This document shows positions 24,074 through 30,823 of a stretch of DNA of 64,000 bases, one piece after another. The number at the start of each line of letters is the position of its first letter. Positions within the stretch are counted from its first letter, which is position 1. The DNA lies in NCBI GenBank assembly GCA_002375495.1, contig DFLU01000012.1:355408-419407 (forward strand). The letters are read 5' to 3'. The notes below the pieces were generated by a model. That model had not been told where the DNA came from. It did not search any database and saw nothing but the letters and a program-made list of their open reading frames with translations. Source of the stretch: Flavobacteriaceae bacterium UBA3611 (GTDB taxonomy: Bacteria > Bacteroidota > Bacteroidia > Flavobacteriales > Flavobacteriaceae). The position numbers and the translations under genes were made by a program.

Positions 24074-24790
24074 TTACCTATATTCTGGGTTTTCAAAATT
24101 CCATCGGGTGCCATCATCCCAGTCGGCTCTCGAGTTCCCATAAGAAGGGTATCCTCCTTGGTCTTGTAGCATTTTTGCCAAGTGTAACAGGTTATAGGTC
24201 ATAAACGTAGTGTTCCGGTTGGTAAAATCGTTGTCTTTTGCGGTGCTACCTTCGTCATTATAACTGGGTCCTGGACCTGCTTCTCCTATCCATCCGCAGT
24301 CGGCTTGTGGCGGAATGCTATATCCAATGTGTTGTAAGGCATACAGTGTTCCCATAGCAACGTGCTTTATTCCGTCTTCGTTGCCGGTGATGATACAACC
24401 ACCTACTTTTCCGTAGAAATAATACTGTCCTTTTTCGTTTCGTTTACCACTTTCGCCGTACAACCGTTCAATTAATTTTGTGGCAACAGACGACTTTTCG
24501 CCTAACCAAATCGGAGTACCGATCACAAGAATATCGGCATCCTGAACCTTTTTCCAAAGTTCGGGCCATTCATCTTTTTCTGCCCCGTGTTCGGTCATAT
24601 CGTGGTAAACGCCATAGGCAACGTGATGGTTTACAAAACGAAGGTATTCTACAGTCACTCCTTCAGAACGCATGATATTAATCGAAACATCCATTAACGC
24701 CTTAGTGTGGCTCATGCGTGGGGTTCTTTTTAATGTACAGTTTATGTAGAGCGCTTTAAGGGTGCTAAAATCAGGTTTATTTGATGCCAT
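24074..24790 (-). CDS. Flavodoxin-fold NAD(P)H-dependent oxidoreductase
   Basis: This 238-residue flavodoxin-like reductase starts at the ATG at 24790. The start 78 bases upstream would overlap the preceding gene deeply. The FMN phosphate loop is YINCTLKRTP-x-SHT, and the flavin-ring loop IGTPIWLGEKSSVATKLIERL is clear. GEAGPGPSY is a third conserved loop. It resembles WrbA/MdaB-like iron-sulfur or quinone reductases. It overlaps the upstream small gene by 14 bases, so the two are probably coupled. Confidence 0.85.
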   Translation of the reverse strand: MASNKPDFSTLKALYINCTLKRTPRMSHTKALMDVSINIMRSEGVTVEYLRFVNHHVAYGVYHDMTEHGAEKDEWPELWKKVQDADILVIGTPIWLGEKSSVATKLIERLYGESGKRNEKGQYYFYGKVGGCIITGNEDGIKHVAMGTLYALQHIGYSIPPQADCGWIGEAGPGPSYNDEGSTAKDNDFTNRNTTFMTYNLLHLAKMLQDQGGYPSYGNSRADWDDGTRWNFENPEYR

Positions 24791-25253
24791 GGCGAAGGGT
24801 TTGTTTTGAACTTTTTGGTGTTGAAATAGTACTTCTTGAGTTGAGCAAGGCCGAAACGTCCATTGCATCCTGTAATCCGTCTAGTTGAGATAACAATTGT
24901 ACGGTGGCACAGAGCCCATCAAAAAGGATGGCTTTATCTGTGCGGTTCGTTGGGCTAAAGTGGTTGTGTTTAATAGGAAGTTGATATCCGCAACCCCTTA
25001 AAAATGCTGCTTCAATTTGAAGTAGCTCTAAAGGCGTGTATCCATTAAAACGCTTTCCTAACTGTTGATGCACTGTACCCACATAATTGAGACATAGTGA
25101 GCCGTGATGGTCTGAAAGATGTTTCCAGGCATCGGCGCCATCTAAAATAGTTCCTACAGCACATTGCTGGCAGTATTCGGGATGTAGCGTATTTGCGTGA
25201 TAAGCCGTATAGAGTTTGTTTACGGCAGCTTCAAAGCGCGCAGTAGTTTTCAT
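24777..25253 (-). CDS. Conserved hypothetical protein with CxxC motif
   Basis: This 158-residue soluble protein has CQQCAVGTIL at 28-37, a further Cys at 54, and a GYTPLELLQIEAAFLRGCGY segment. Similar flavobacterial proteins are sometimes labelled as a sodium-pumping quinone reductase subunit, which this is not. The Cys pair could bind metal or an iron-sulfur cluster. It is translationally coupled to the flavodoxin-like reductase downstream, which hints at a redox role. Confidence 0.65.
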   Translation of the reverse strand: MKTTARFEAAVNKLYTAYHANTLHPEYCQQCAVGTILDGADAWKHLSDHHGSLCLNYVGTVHQQLGKRFNGYTPLELLQIEAAFLRGCGYQLPIKHNHFSPTNRTDKAILFDGLCATVQLLSQLDGLQDAMDVSALLNSRSTISTPKSSKQTLRHGIK

Positions 25254-25324
25254 AGCTTTCTTTTTTAGTAAAAAGATACGAAAAATTAGCCATGAAACAT
25301 GACGCGTTTTTTATAGGTTACATT

Positions 25325-25684
25325 TTAAAAATGTAACAATACAATAGCAATTGCCGCTGGAAGCGCTTGTACCACAGCTATTTTCTTAGAAACTGTGATG
25401 CCGCCATAGACGCCAGCTACAAAAACACATCCTAAAAAGAATAGCGAAATATTAAAATTCCAGTGGGCATTTTCAATAAAGAACGTCCAGATGAGTCCCG
25501 CAGCCAAGAAACCGTTGTAGAGACCTTGGTTGGCCGCCATCGATTTTGTAGGCTGAAAGAGCTCTTTAGGGAATCCCCTGAAAATTTTAGGACCCTTGGT
25601 GGTCCAAGCGAACATTTCAAAATACAGAAAATAGAGATGTAAAAAGGCAATGACGCCAATGAGCACTTGCGTGATGATTTGCAT
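25325..25684 (-). CDS. DUF1304 membrane protein
   Basis: This 119-residue protein has four predicted membrane segments, matching DUF1304 in length and in the central KSMAANQGLYNGFLAAGL segment. It starts three bases after the phosphatase/arsenate reductase stop, so it belongs to the ArsR-headed minus-strand cluster. Function is unknown. It is not an arsenite pump. Confidence 0.85.
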   Translation of the reverse strand: MQIITQVLIGVIAFLHLYFLYFEMFAWTTKGPKIFRGFPKELFQPTKSMAANQGLYNGFLAAGLIWTFFIENAHWNFNISLFFLGCVFVAGVYGGITVSKKIAVVQALPAAIAIVLLHF

Positions 25685-25687
25685 AGC

Positions 25688-26104
25688 TTATAGATTGGTT
25701 TCGATGAAGTTACGACAATATTCTTTTATTTCGTCGCGGGCTTTATCGAAAGCTGCTTCTGTTTCGGCAGGGGAGCCTTCAAATTTGGAAGGATCGTAAA
25801 AATTATTATGAAATCTCTCGGCGTTTGGGGCTGGTATAAAGGGGCAATTTTCATATGCATGGTCGCAGACCGTAATGATATAATCCCAATCGATATCTTG
25901 ATATTCATCTACGTGGTTAGACGTGTGGTTTGAAATGTCAATGCCATCCCGCTGCATGGTTGCCACGGCGCCTGGGTTTAGCCCGTGGGTTTCTATACCA
26001 GCACTGTATACAACTGCTTTATCTTTGGCAAATTTCTTTAGGTAGCCTTCTGCCATCTGACTTCGGCAGCTGTTTCCTGTACAGAGAACTAAAATGCTTT
26101 TCAT
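25688..26104 (-). CDS. Low-molecular-weight phosphatase-family arsenate reductase
   Basis: This 138-residue protein starts at the ATG at 26104 (MKSILVLC). Thirteen extra upstream codons would run into the previous gene. The P-loop CTGNSCRS at 8-15 is the CX5R active site, and a further Cys in ITVCDHAYENCPFIP fits the thioredoxin- or thiol-coupled arsenate reductase class, which reduces arsenate to arsenite. It is third in the cluster after ArsR and DUF6428. No arsenite efflux gene is next to it. Confidence 0.85.
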   Translation of the reverse strand: MKSILVLCTGNSCRSQMAEGYLKKFAKDKAVVYSAGIETHGLNPGAVATMQRDGIDISNHTSNHVDEYQDIDWDYIITVCDHAYENCPFIPAPNAERFHNNFYDPSKFEGSPAETEAAFDKARDEIKEYCRNFIETNL

Positions 26105-26115
26105 ATATAAAAAAT

Positions 26116-26607
26116 TTAGCAACAGCCACTTTCTGGCGAGCAATAGTTACTAGTTGATGTTTCAAGCGTGGGTTCTGGTATTCCGCAAAGTTCTTTTGCT
26201 TTACAATCTGTTTTCTGAATGCTTAACGACACCACTAACTGGTTGCCCTTTACCGAAAGTTCAGAAATGTATAATTGTGCCGTATGGAATGATGCGTTGC
26301 TATATTCAAACTTGATTTCAGCATTCATGTCGTACGGTCTCATGCGCCCAACCTTATTTAAGATTGCCAAGGCTTTGTACACAGACATATATTCTGTTTT
26401 TCCGGCTTCAGAAGGGCTCTCCCATAGTTGCACAACGGTTTCATTCCATGCGTCTTGCCCGGCTCCACAATCTACTGAATCTATTTTTACATGTTTTACC
26501 TCGGTAATGTGGTAATTGGCGCCTACTAATTTGTTGGGGCTGTATTCAAACAGCAAGGCTTTATCGGCGTGTGGTTGTAGTTTTTCAAAAAATTCAATTG
26601 TTTTCAT
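26116..26607 (-). CDS. DUF6428 family protein
   Basis: This 163-residue soluble protein has Cys-rich ends, with CKAKELCGIPEP and CCSPESGCC-like Cys pairs at the C terminus. Proteins of this type sit between ArsR and LMW-type arsenate reductase in flavobacterial ars loci. The Cys tail suggests thiophilic metal or metalloid binding, which is inference. It lies 12 bases after arsR and 11 bases before the reductase. Confidence 0.7.
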   Translation of the reverse strand: MKTIEFFEKLQPHADKALLFEYSPNKLVGANYHITEVKHVKIDSVDCGAGQDAWNETVVQLWESPSEAGKTEYMSVYKALAILNKVGRMRPYDMNAEIKFEYSNASFHTAQLYISELSVKGNQLVVSLSIQKTDCKAKELCGIPEPTLETSTSNYCSPESGCC

Positions 26608-26619
26608 AATAGTTTATTT

Positions 26620-26946
26620 TTAGTAGCAGCACTTGGCTTCAGTCGATTCAAAAAATTCGTGGAACAATGATTTCAATTCATTTAGTTTTTCAACATTAAT
26701 TCGATAGTATTGGCTATTTCCATCCATCTTACTTTTCAGCAAACCAACTTTTTTAATCACTTGTAAATGTTGGGAAGTAGTGGGCTGCGAAAGCTTAATT
26801 TTTTCTGAAATATCCTTACATAAACAACCTTCGCAATCGCCAATATAGTTTAGAATAGCCACGCGTGCCGGATTGCTAAGTACTTTTGCGTAATCTGCCA
26901 ACTTATTGGCCTGCATCGGATGTATATGTCTTTTGGTAATACCCAT
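26620..26946 (-). CDS. ArsR/SmtB-family transcriptional repressor
   Basis: This 108-residue winged-helix metalloregulator has the recognition helix segment LSQPTTSQHLQVIKKVGL. The metal-sensing candidate CEGCLCKDI (about 39-47) matches the ArsR alpha-3 Cys site, and the tail has AKCCY. It likely represses its own operon through the perfect palindrome at 26960-26977 and releases it on binding arsenite or antimonite. Confidence 0.92.
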   Translation of the reverse strand: MGITKRHIHPMQANKLADYAKVLSNPARVAILNYIGDCEGCLCKDISEKIKLSQPTTSQHLQVIKKVGLLKSKMDGNSQYYRINVEKLNELKSLFHEFFESTEAKCCY

Positions 26947-26959
26947 GGGTTATTAAATA

Positions 26960-26977
26960 GTAATATTGCAATATTAC
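26960..26977 (-). promoter_or_regulatory. Palindromic operator of the ArsR cluster
   Basis: gtaatattgcaatattac is a perfect 18-base palindrome beginning 14 bases upstream of the arsR start codon. Position and symmetry fit an ArsR-family dimer site overlapping the promoter. Confidence 0.75.
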
Positions 26978-26997
26978 GATATTAAAATGAAATAAAA

Positions 26998-27030
26998 AAG
27001 CCTTCCGATTTAAAAGGAAGGCCTTTTTAC
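26998..27030 (-). terminator. Intrinsic terminator after the TM2 genes
   Basis: ggaaggc/gccttcc (27016-27022 with 27000-27006) forms a seven-pair stem. Read on the minus strand it is followed by a run of T. It separates the TM2 pair from the ArsR cluster. Confidence 0.85.
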
Positions 27031-27035
27031 TTATT

Positions 27036-27362
27036 TTAGAACCAAGGTTTTTTGTTTACTTGGTAAGTTTGGTAAAATTCTTCATCACTTTTCGTGAGGT
27101 AAATAATGCCTTCAACTAAGCCTATAATTATAGGGATATACATTGTAAAAGCTCCAATAACAATGCACATGAGTGGAAACGACACTAATAAAATCCCCAG
27201 TAATATGAGACCTTCTTTGGTGTATCCTAGTACAAATTTATGAGCTCCAAATCCGCCAAGAAAAATTCCCAACAATCCCGCTAACATTTTTTTATTATCG
27301 GCAGGAGGGGGTGGCGTTGTATTTGTTTCGTTCCAGTCTTCTTTTGGTTGTTGTTCTTCCAT
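27036..27362 (-). CDS. TM2 domain protein (copy 2)
   Basis: This 108-residue protein has an Asn/Pro/Thr-rich cytoplasmic N terminus and then a TM2 domain: a helix with GLLGIFLGGFGAHKFVLGYTKEG, a short turn, and a second pair of hydrophobic stretches. The C terminus EEFYQTYQVNKKPWF is almost the same as in copy 1. TM2 proteins are small membrane proteins of unknown role. It follows copy 1 by ten bases. Confidence 0.85.
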   Translation of the reverse strand: MEEQQPKEDWNETNTTPPPPADNKKMLAGLLGIFLGGFGAHKFVLGYTKEGLILLGILLVSFPLMCIVIGAFTMYIPIIIGLVEGIIYLTKSDEEFYQTYQVNKKPWF

Positions 27363-27372
27363 AAAATTGATT

Positions 27373-27735
27373 TTAGAACCAGCCTTTTTTACCTACCTGA
27401 TAGGTCTGGTAGAATTCTTCGTCTGTTTTGGTTAGATAGATAATTCCTTCAATAAGTCCGATGATACCACCTAGACCACATGTAACTATGGTAATGACAA
27501 TCTGGATGATACCTTCTTGGGTGTAGCCTAAAATAAATTTATGGATCCCTAGCGAACCGATTACGATTCCTAAGATTCCTGCAATCATTTTTTTGTTTTC
27601 TCCATTATTGGTGGCTTCATTCCAGCCTTCTTTAAATTCGTTTGCAGCTTTGTTTGCTTCATTGCCAAGGTTGTCGGCAGTTTCTTCAAAGTTTTTTTTG
27701 GTGCTGTCATAGTCACCCGTATTGTTTTCAGACAT
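27373..27735 (-). CDS. TM2 domain protein (copy 1)
   Basis: This 120-residue tandem paralogue of the next gene has an acidic/Asn-rich N-terminal helix of about 45 residues (NEANKAANEFKEGWNEATNN), then the TM2 core MIAGILGIVIGSLGIHKFILG and a second membrane pair, ending FYQTYQVGKKGWF. The pair is probably one transcript ending at 26998-27030. Confidence 0.85.
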   Translation of the reverse strand: MSENNTGDYDSTKKNFEETADNLGNEANKAANEFKEGWNEATNNGENKKMIAGILGIVIGSLGIHKFILGYTQEGIIQIVITIVTCGLGGIIGLIEGIIYLTKTDEEFYQTYQVGKKGWF

Positions 27736-27791
27736 GATGAGAGTATTTGGTTGAGGGTTAAATGTATAACTATTTTTAGAAAATGGAAATA

Positions 27792-28517
27792 CTACCCCTT
27801 AAGTTTTTCTATAATTTCACGAATAGTACCCTTATCAGATCTAGTGACAACTCCTTCTTCAAACAACTTGGCACTGTGCATTTTAATGTGCGGAATGGTT
27901 GCCAGTGTCTTTATTTTCTTCGTTGCTGAAAAGTGAACCATTTGAAATCCGGCGTCCTTAAACTGCAAACAGTTGGTAGTATTAATTCCACCTCCCGGCA
28001 TGATCTGAACACCACCAGCGTCTTTCTGAAGTGTCGTTAGAAGCTCCATCCCTTCTTGGGCTGTAGGTTGTTGCCCAGAAGATAATAATCTGGTCACCCC
28101 CAACGCTTTCAGTACCTGAAGCGAACGGTTGGCATTGCTACACCAATCGAATGCACGGTGAAAGGTAAATTCCATTGCTCCTGTAGCTGCTATCAACCGT
28201 TCGGTTATCCCCGTATCGATTTCATAATCTTTAGTTAGGGCACCGCTAACAATACCATCACACCCCAATTCTTTACAGGTTTCAATGTCACGTAACATTA
28301 CGTCTACTTCTGCTTCAGAATAGGTAAAATCTCCACTCCGTGGCCTAATGAGCACGTGCACCGGAATGGTAAGCGCTACCAAAACTTTTTCCAGTAACCC
28401 AAACGAGGGTGTGAGTCCGCCCACCGAAAGCTCTGTACACAACTCAATACGGTCTGCTCCCGCATCTTGGGCAGCCTTGGCACTTTCAAAACTATTGGCA
28501 CATACTTCTACGATCAT
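27792..28517 (-). CDS. cutC: CutC family protein
   Basis: This 241-residue TIM-barrel protein of the CutC family has the N-terminal VEVCANSFESAKAAQDAGADR and GADRIELC, HVLIRPRSGDF, and LSSGQQPTAQEG. CutC was described as copper homeostasis, but a direct copper role is disputed in bacteria. Here it overlaps the hexosaminidase stop by four bases, so it is translated with two glycosidases rather than with metal genes. That fits better with a role in carbohydrate or amino-sugar metabolism, which is inference. Confidence 0.9.
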   Translation of the reverse strand: MIVEVCANSFESAKAAQDAGADRIELCTELSVGGLTPSFGLLEKVLVALTIPVHVLIRPRSGDFTYSEAEVDVMLRDIETCKELGCDGIVSGALTKDYEIDTGITERLIAATGAMEFTFHRAFDWCSNANRSLQVLKALGVTRLLSSGQQPTAQEGMELLTTLQKDAGGVQIMPGGGINTTNCLQFKDAGFQMVHFSATKKIKTLATIPHIKMHSAKLFEEGVVTRSDKGTIREIIEKLKG

Positions 28518-30820
28518 TCTATAACTATTTCGTCAATAAAGGTCCAGGCTTTGTTTCCTGCGCCCTGTTGCCCTTCAGGAATAATGCCCACGTTAGGTAT
28601 TTTCAAGGTAATGGAGGTCACATCCCTTAATCCAGTTTCGGGAAACTTAAACTTGAAGGGTATCAGTGTTTCCGAATTTGTAATTTCTTTATAAATAGAA
28701 TTGGTATGGCTCGACCCTCGAGCTGTTTTTGCTGTGATACTTGCCCCGTTCGGCGCGTGAATCCATTGCCCAGGAGCATGGTAGAGCCGGGTGCCGATTT
28801 CTGTAATGGTTGTAGGTTCGTTCAGTGTAATGGTGATTTCCAAATCGTCGCCCCAAAAGCCAAGCCACTCACCGTCTCCATAGCGGGTATCACTGCCCGA
28901 AATACCGTTAAGTAGTGCCGCTTCACCTCCAGCACTATACGCAGCGTGCGGTGAAACGTTCATCGTTATTGTTGCTTTTAATCCTTTGTGAAATTGTATG
29001 TTTTCTGAAAATGCCCGCCCTACTTTTTTACCGTTCTTAAATACTTGCGCAGTCAGCGTTGTAGTTGTTGTTATGGGGATGGGAGTTTCGTAGGTTTTTT
29101 CCGCAGCACCGTTTATACGATACGAAATCTTATCTCCAGAAACGGGAGAGGTTAAAGTGTAAAAAATGGTTCCGTTCTCTTTTACGACCGCTCCCTTTAA
29201 ATCGTACAAATGGTTGGCATAGTTCACTCCTAACACCTCCAATCGCTCCATAAACTGAACGACTTTAGAAAGGAACATCGGATACGCTTCTTCGTTATTT
29301 TCTGCGGGTCCGCTCCAAACTACTTCTGCCATTGCCAGCATGCGCGGAAACGCCATATATTCAACCTGCGCTTCAGTGGTTATATATTCTGTCCAAATAT
29401 TTCCTTGTGCTCCCAACACATGATTTCTCGCGTCTCCTGTCAGCTCTGTTGGAATGGGGTTAAATTCAAACACCTTTTTTAACGGTAAAAATCCGCCAAT
29501 GGCTAAGGGCTCGTCAGGATGGTCGTCTTGGTAATAATCGAAATACGCATGCGAAGTAGGGGTTAAGATAACATCATGCCCTGCGTTGGCTGCTTCTACA
29601 GCGCCTTCGGTACCACGCCATGACATTATGGTGGCATTAGGTGCCAATCCGCCTTCTAAAATTTCGTCCCAACCGATGATTTTTTTGCCTTTGCTATTTA
29701 CAAAAGTTTCAATTTCTTTTATAAACCAACTCTGCAGACCCTGTTCGTCTTTTAAATTGTGTTTACTGATAAGTTGCTGACAGTGGCTACAGGTTTTCCA
29801 TTGTGTTTTTGGGGCTTCATCACCCCCAATGTGTATGTACTCGCCAGGAAATAACGCCATCACTTCCGCCAAGGTGTTTTTTAAAAAGGCGAAGGTTTTT
29901 TGGTTGGGGCAATAGATATTTTCAAACACACCCCATTTGGTTGCTACAGGCACTTCTGTACCTGTGCAGCCCAACTCTGGATACGCACTAACGGCAGCTT
30001 GGGCATGGCCGGGCATTTCAATTTCTGGGATGATGGTGACGTTTAAGGTTTCTGCATAAGCCACAATTTCTTGTACGTCTTCTTGGGTGTAATACCCTCC
30101 GTAGCGTTGGCCATCAAACTGTTGTGGTTGGGTGTTGTAGTGCCCAATCAAGGTTTCATTTCTGTAGGCAGCGTGTTCGGTTAATAGCGGATATTCCTTA
30201 ATTTCGATGCGCCATCCCTGATCGTCTGTGAGATGCCAATGAAAACGATTCATTTTAAGCATCGCCAAATACGAAATGTACTTTTTTACAAATTCCTTCG
30301 GAAAGAAATGTCGTGATACATCCAAATGCATACCGCGATAGGCAAACTTTGGAGCATCGGTGATTTGTAACTGCGGAATGTTAACCGAAGTTTTAGGCAT
30401 AGAATTCAACCGTTCCAAATCAGGGGGTAACAATTGCCGAATTGTTTGTACTGCATAAAAGGCTCCCGCTGCATCGGCCGCTTTTATTTTTATGTTTTCT
30501 TCGGAAATAGAAAGCGAATATCCTTCTGCGGCAATCGTGGTATCTTGCGCAAATACAATATCAGAAGCGCTTTCGGAAGCTTCAGTAAGCCCAATGCCTG
30601 CTCCTGAGGCTAAATAATCTTGTAGAAAATGGGTCGCGATTTTAAATGTAGGTGGTGCGTAGAACGTACTTGCAGATGTGATTTCAAAACTACCTTGTCC
30701 TACCACCATCGTTTCTGGTTCTGGAATTATCTTTACCGTAACCAATTCTTGCTCGTTTTCCTTACAAGAACTAACAAGTATCGTTAGCAAGCACAGCCAA
30801 AAAACAGATAATTTTTTCAT
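28514..30820 (-). CDS. Beta-N-acetylhexosaminidase (GH20), lipoprotein
   Basis: This 768-residue GH20 enzyme removes terminal GlcNAc or GalNAc. The signal peptide ends LVSSC with C19 as lipid-attachment Cys, so it is probably anchored to the outer or inner membrane. The GH20 N-terminal domain spans about 28-155 and the catalytic barrel 160-510, with the catalytic pair D334-E335 in HIGGDEAPKTQW. The C-terminal part (about 540-768) includes a Fn3/chitobiase-like region and a discoidin-like domain (WLGFWGDDLEITITL). It starts three bases after the mannosidase stop. Confidence 0.92.
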   Translation of the reverse strand: MKKLSVFWLCLLTILVSSCKENEQELVTVKIIPEPETMVVGQGSFEITSASTFYAPPTFKIATHFLQDYLASGAGIGLTEASESASDIVFAQDTTIAAEGYSLSISEENIKIKAADAAGAFYAVQTIRQLLPPDLERLNSMPKTSVNIPQLQITDAPKFAYRGMHLDVSRHFFPKEFVKKYISYLAMLKMNRFHWHLTDDQGWRIEIKEYPLLTEHAAYRNETLIGHYNTQPQQFDGQRYGGYYTQEDVQEIVAYAETLNVTIIPEIEMPGHAQAAVSAYPELGCTGTEVPVATKWGVFENIYCPNQKTFAFLKNTLAEVMALFPGEYIHIGGDEAPKTQWKTCSHCQQLISKHNLKDEQGLQSWFIKEIETFVNSKGKKIIGWDEILEGGLAPNATIMSWRGTEGAVEAANAGHDVILTPTSHAYFDYYQDDHPDEPLAIGGFLPLKKVFEFNPIPTELTGDARNHVLGAQGNIWTEYITTEAQVEYMAFPRMLAMAEVVWSGPAENNEEAYPMFLSKVVQFMERLEVLGVNYANHLYDLKGAVVKENGTIFYTLTSPVSGDKISYRINGAAEKTYETPIPITTTTTLTAQVFKNGKKVGRAFSENIQFHKGLKATITMNVSPHAAYSAGGEAALLNGISGSDTRYGDGEWLGFWGDDLEITITLNEPTTITEIGTRLYHAPGQWIHAPNGASITAKTARGSSHTNSIYKEITNSETLIPFKFKFPETGLRDVTSITLKIPNVGIIPEGQQGAGNKAWTFIDEIVIE

Positions 30821-30823
30821 GGT

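Noticed and set aside
24791..24868. A longer N terminus for the flavodoxin-like reductase
   Set aside because: The extra 26 residues lie wholly within the upstream gene's coding region in another frame and precede the conserved start of the flavodoxin fold.
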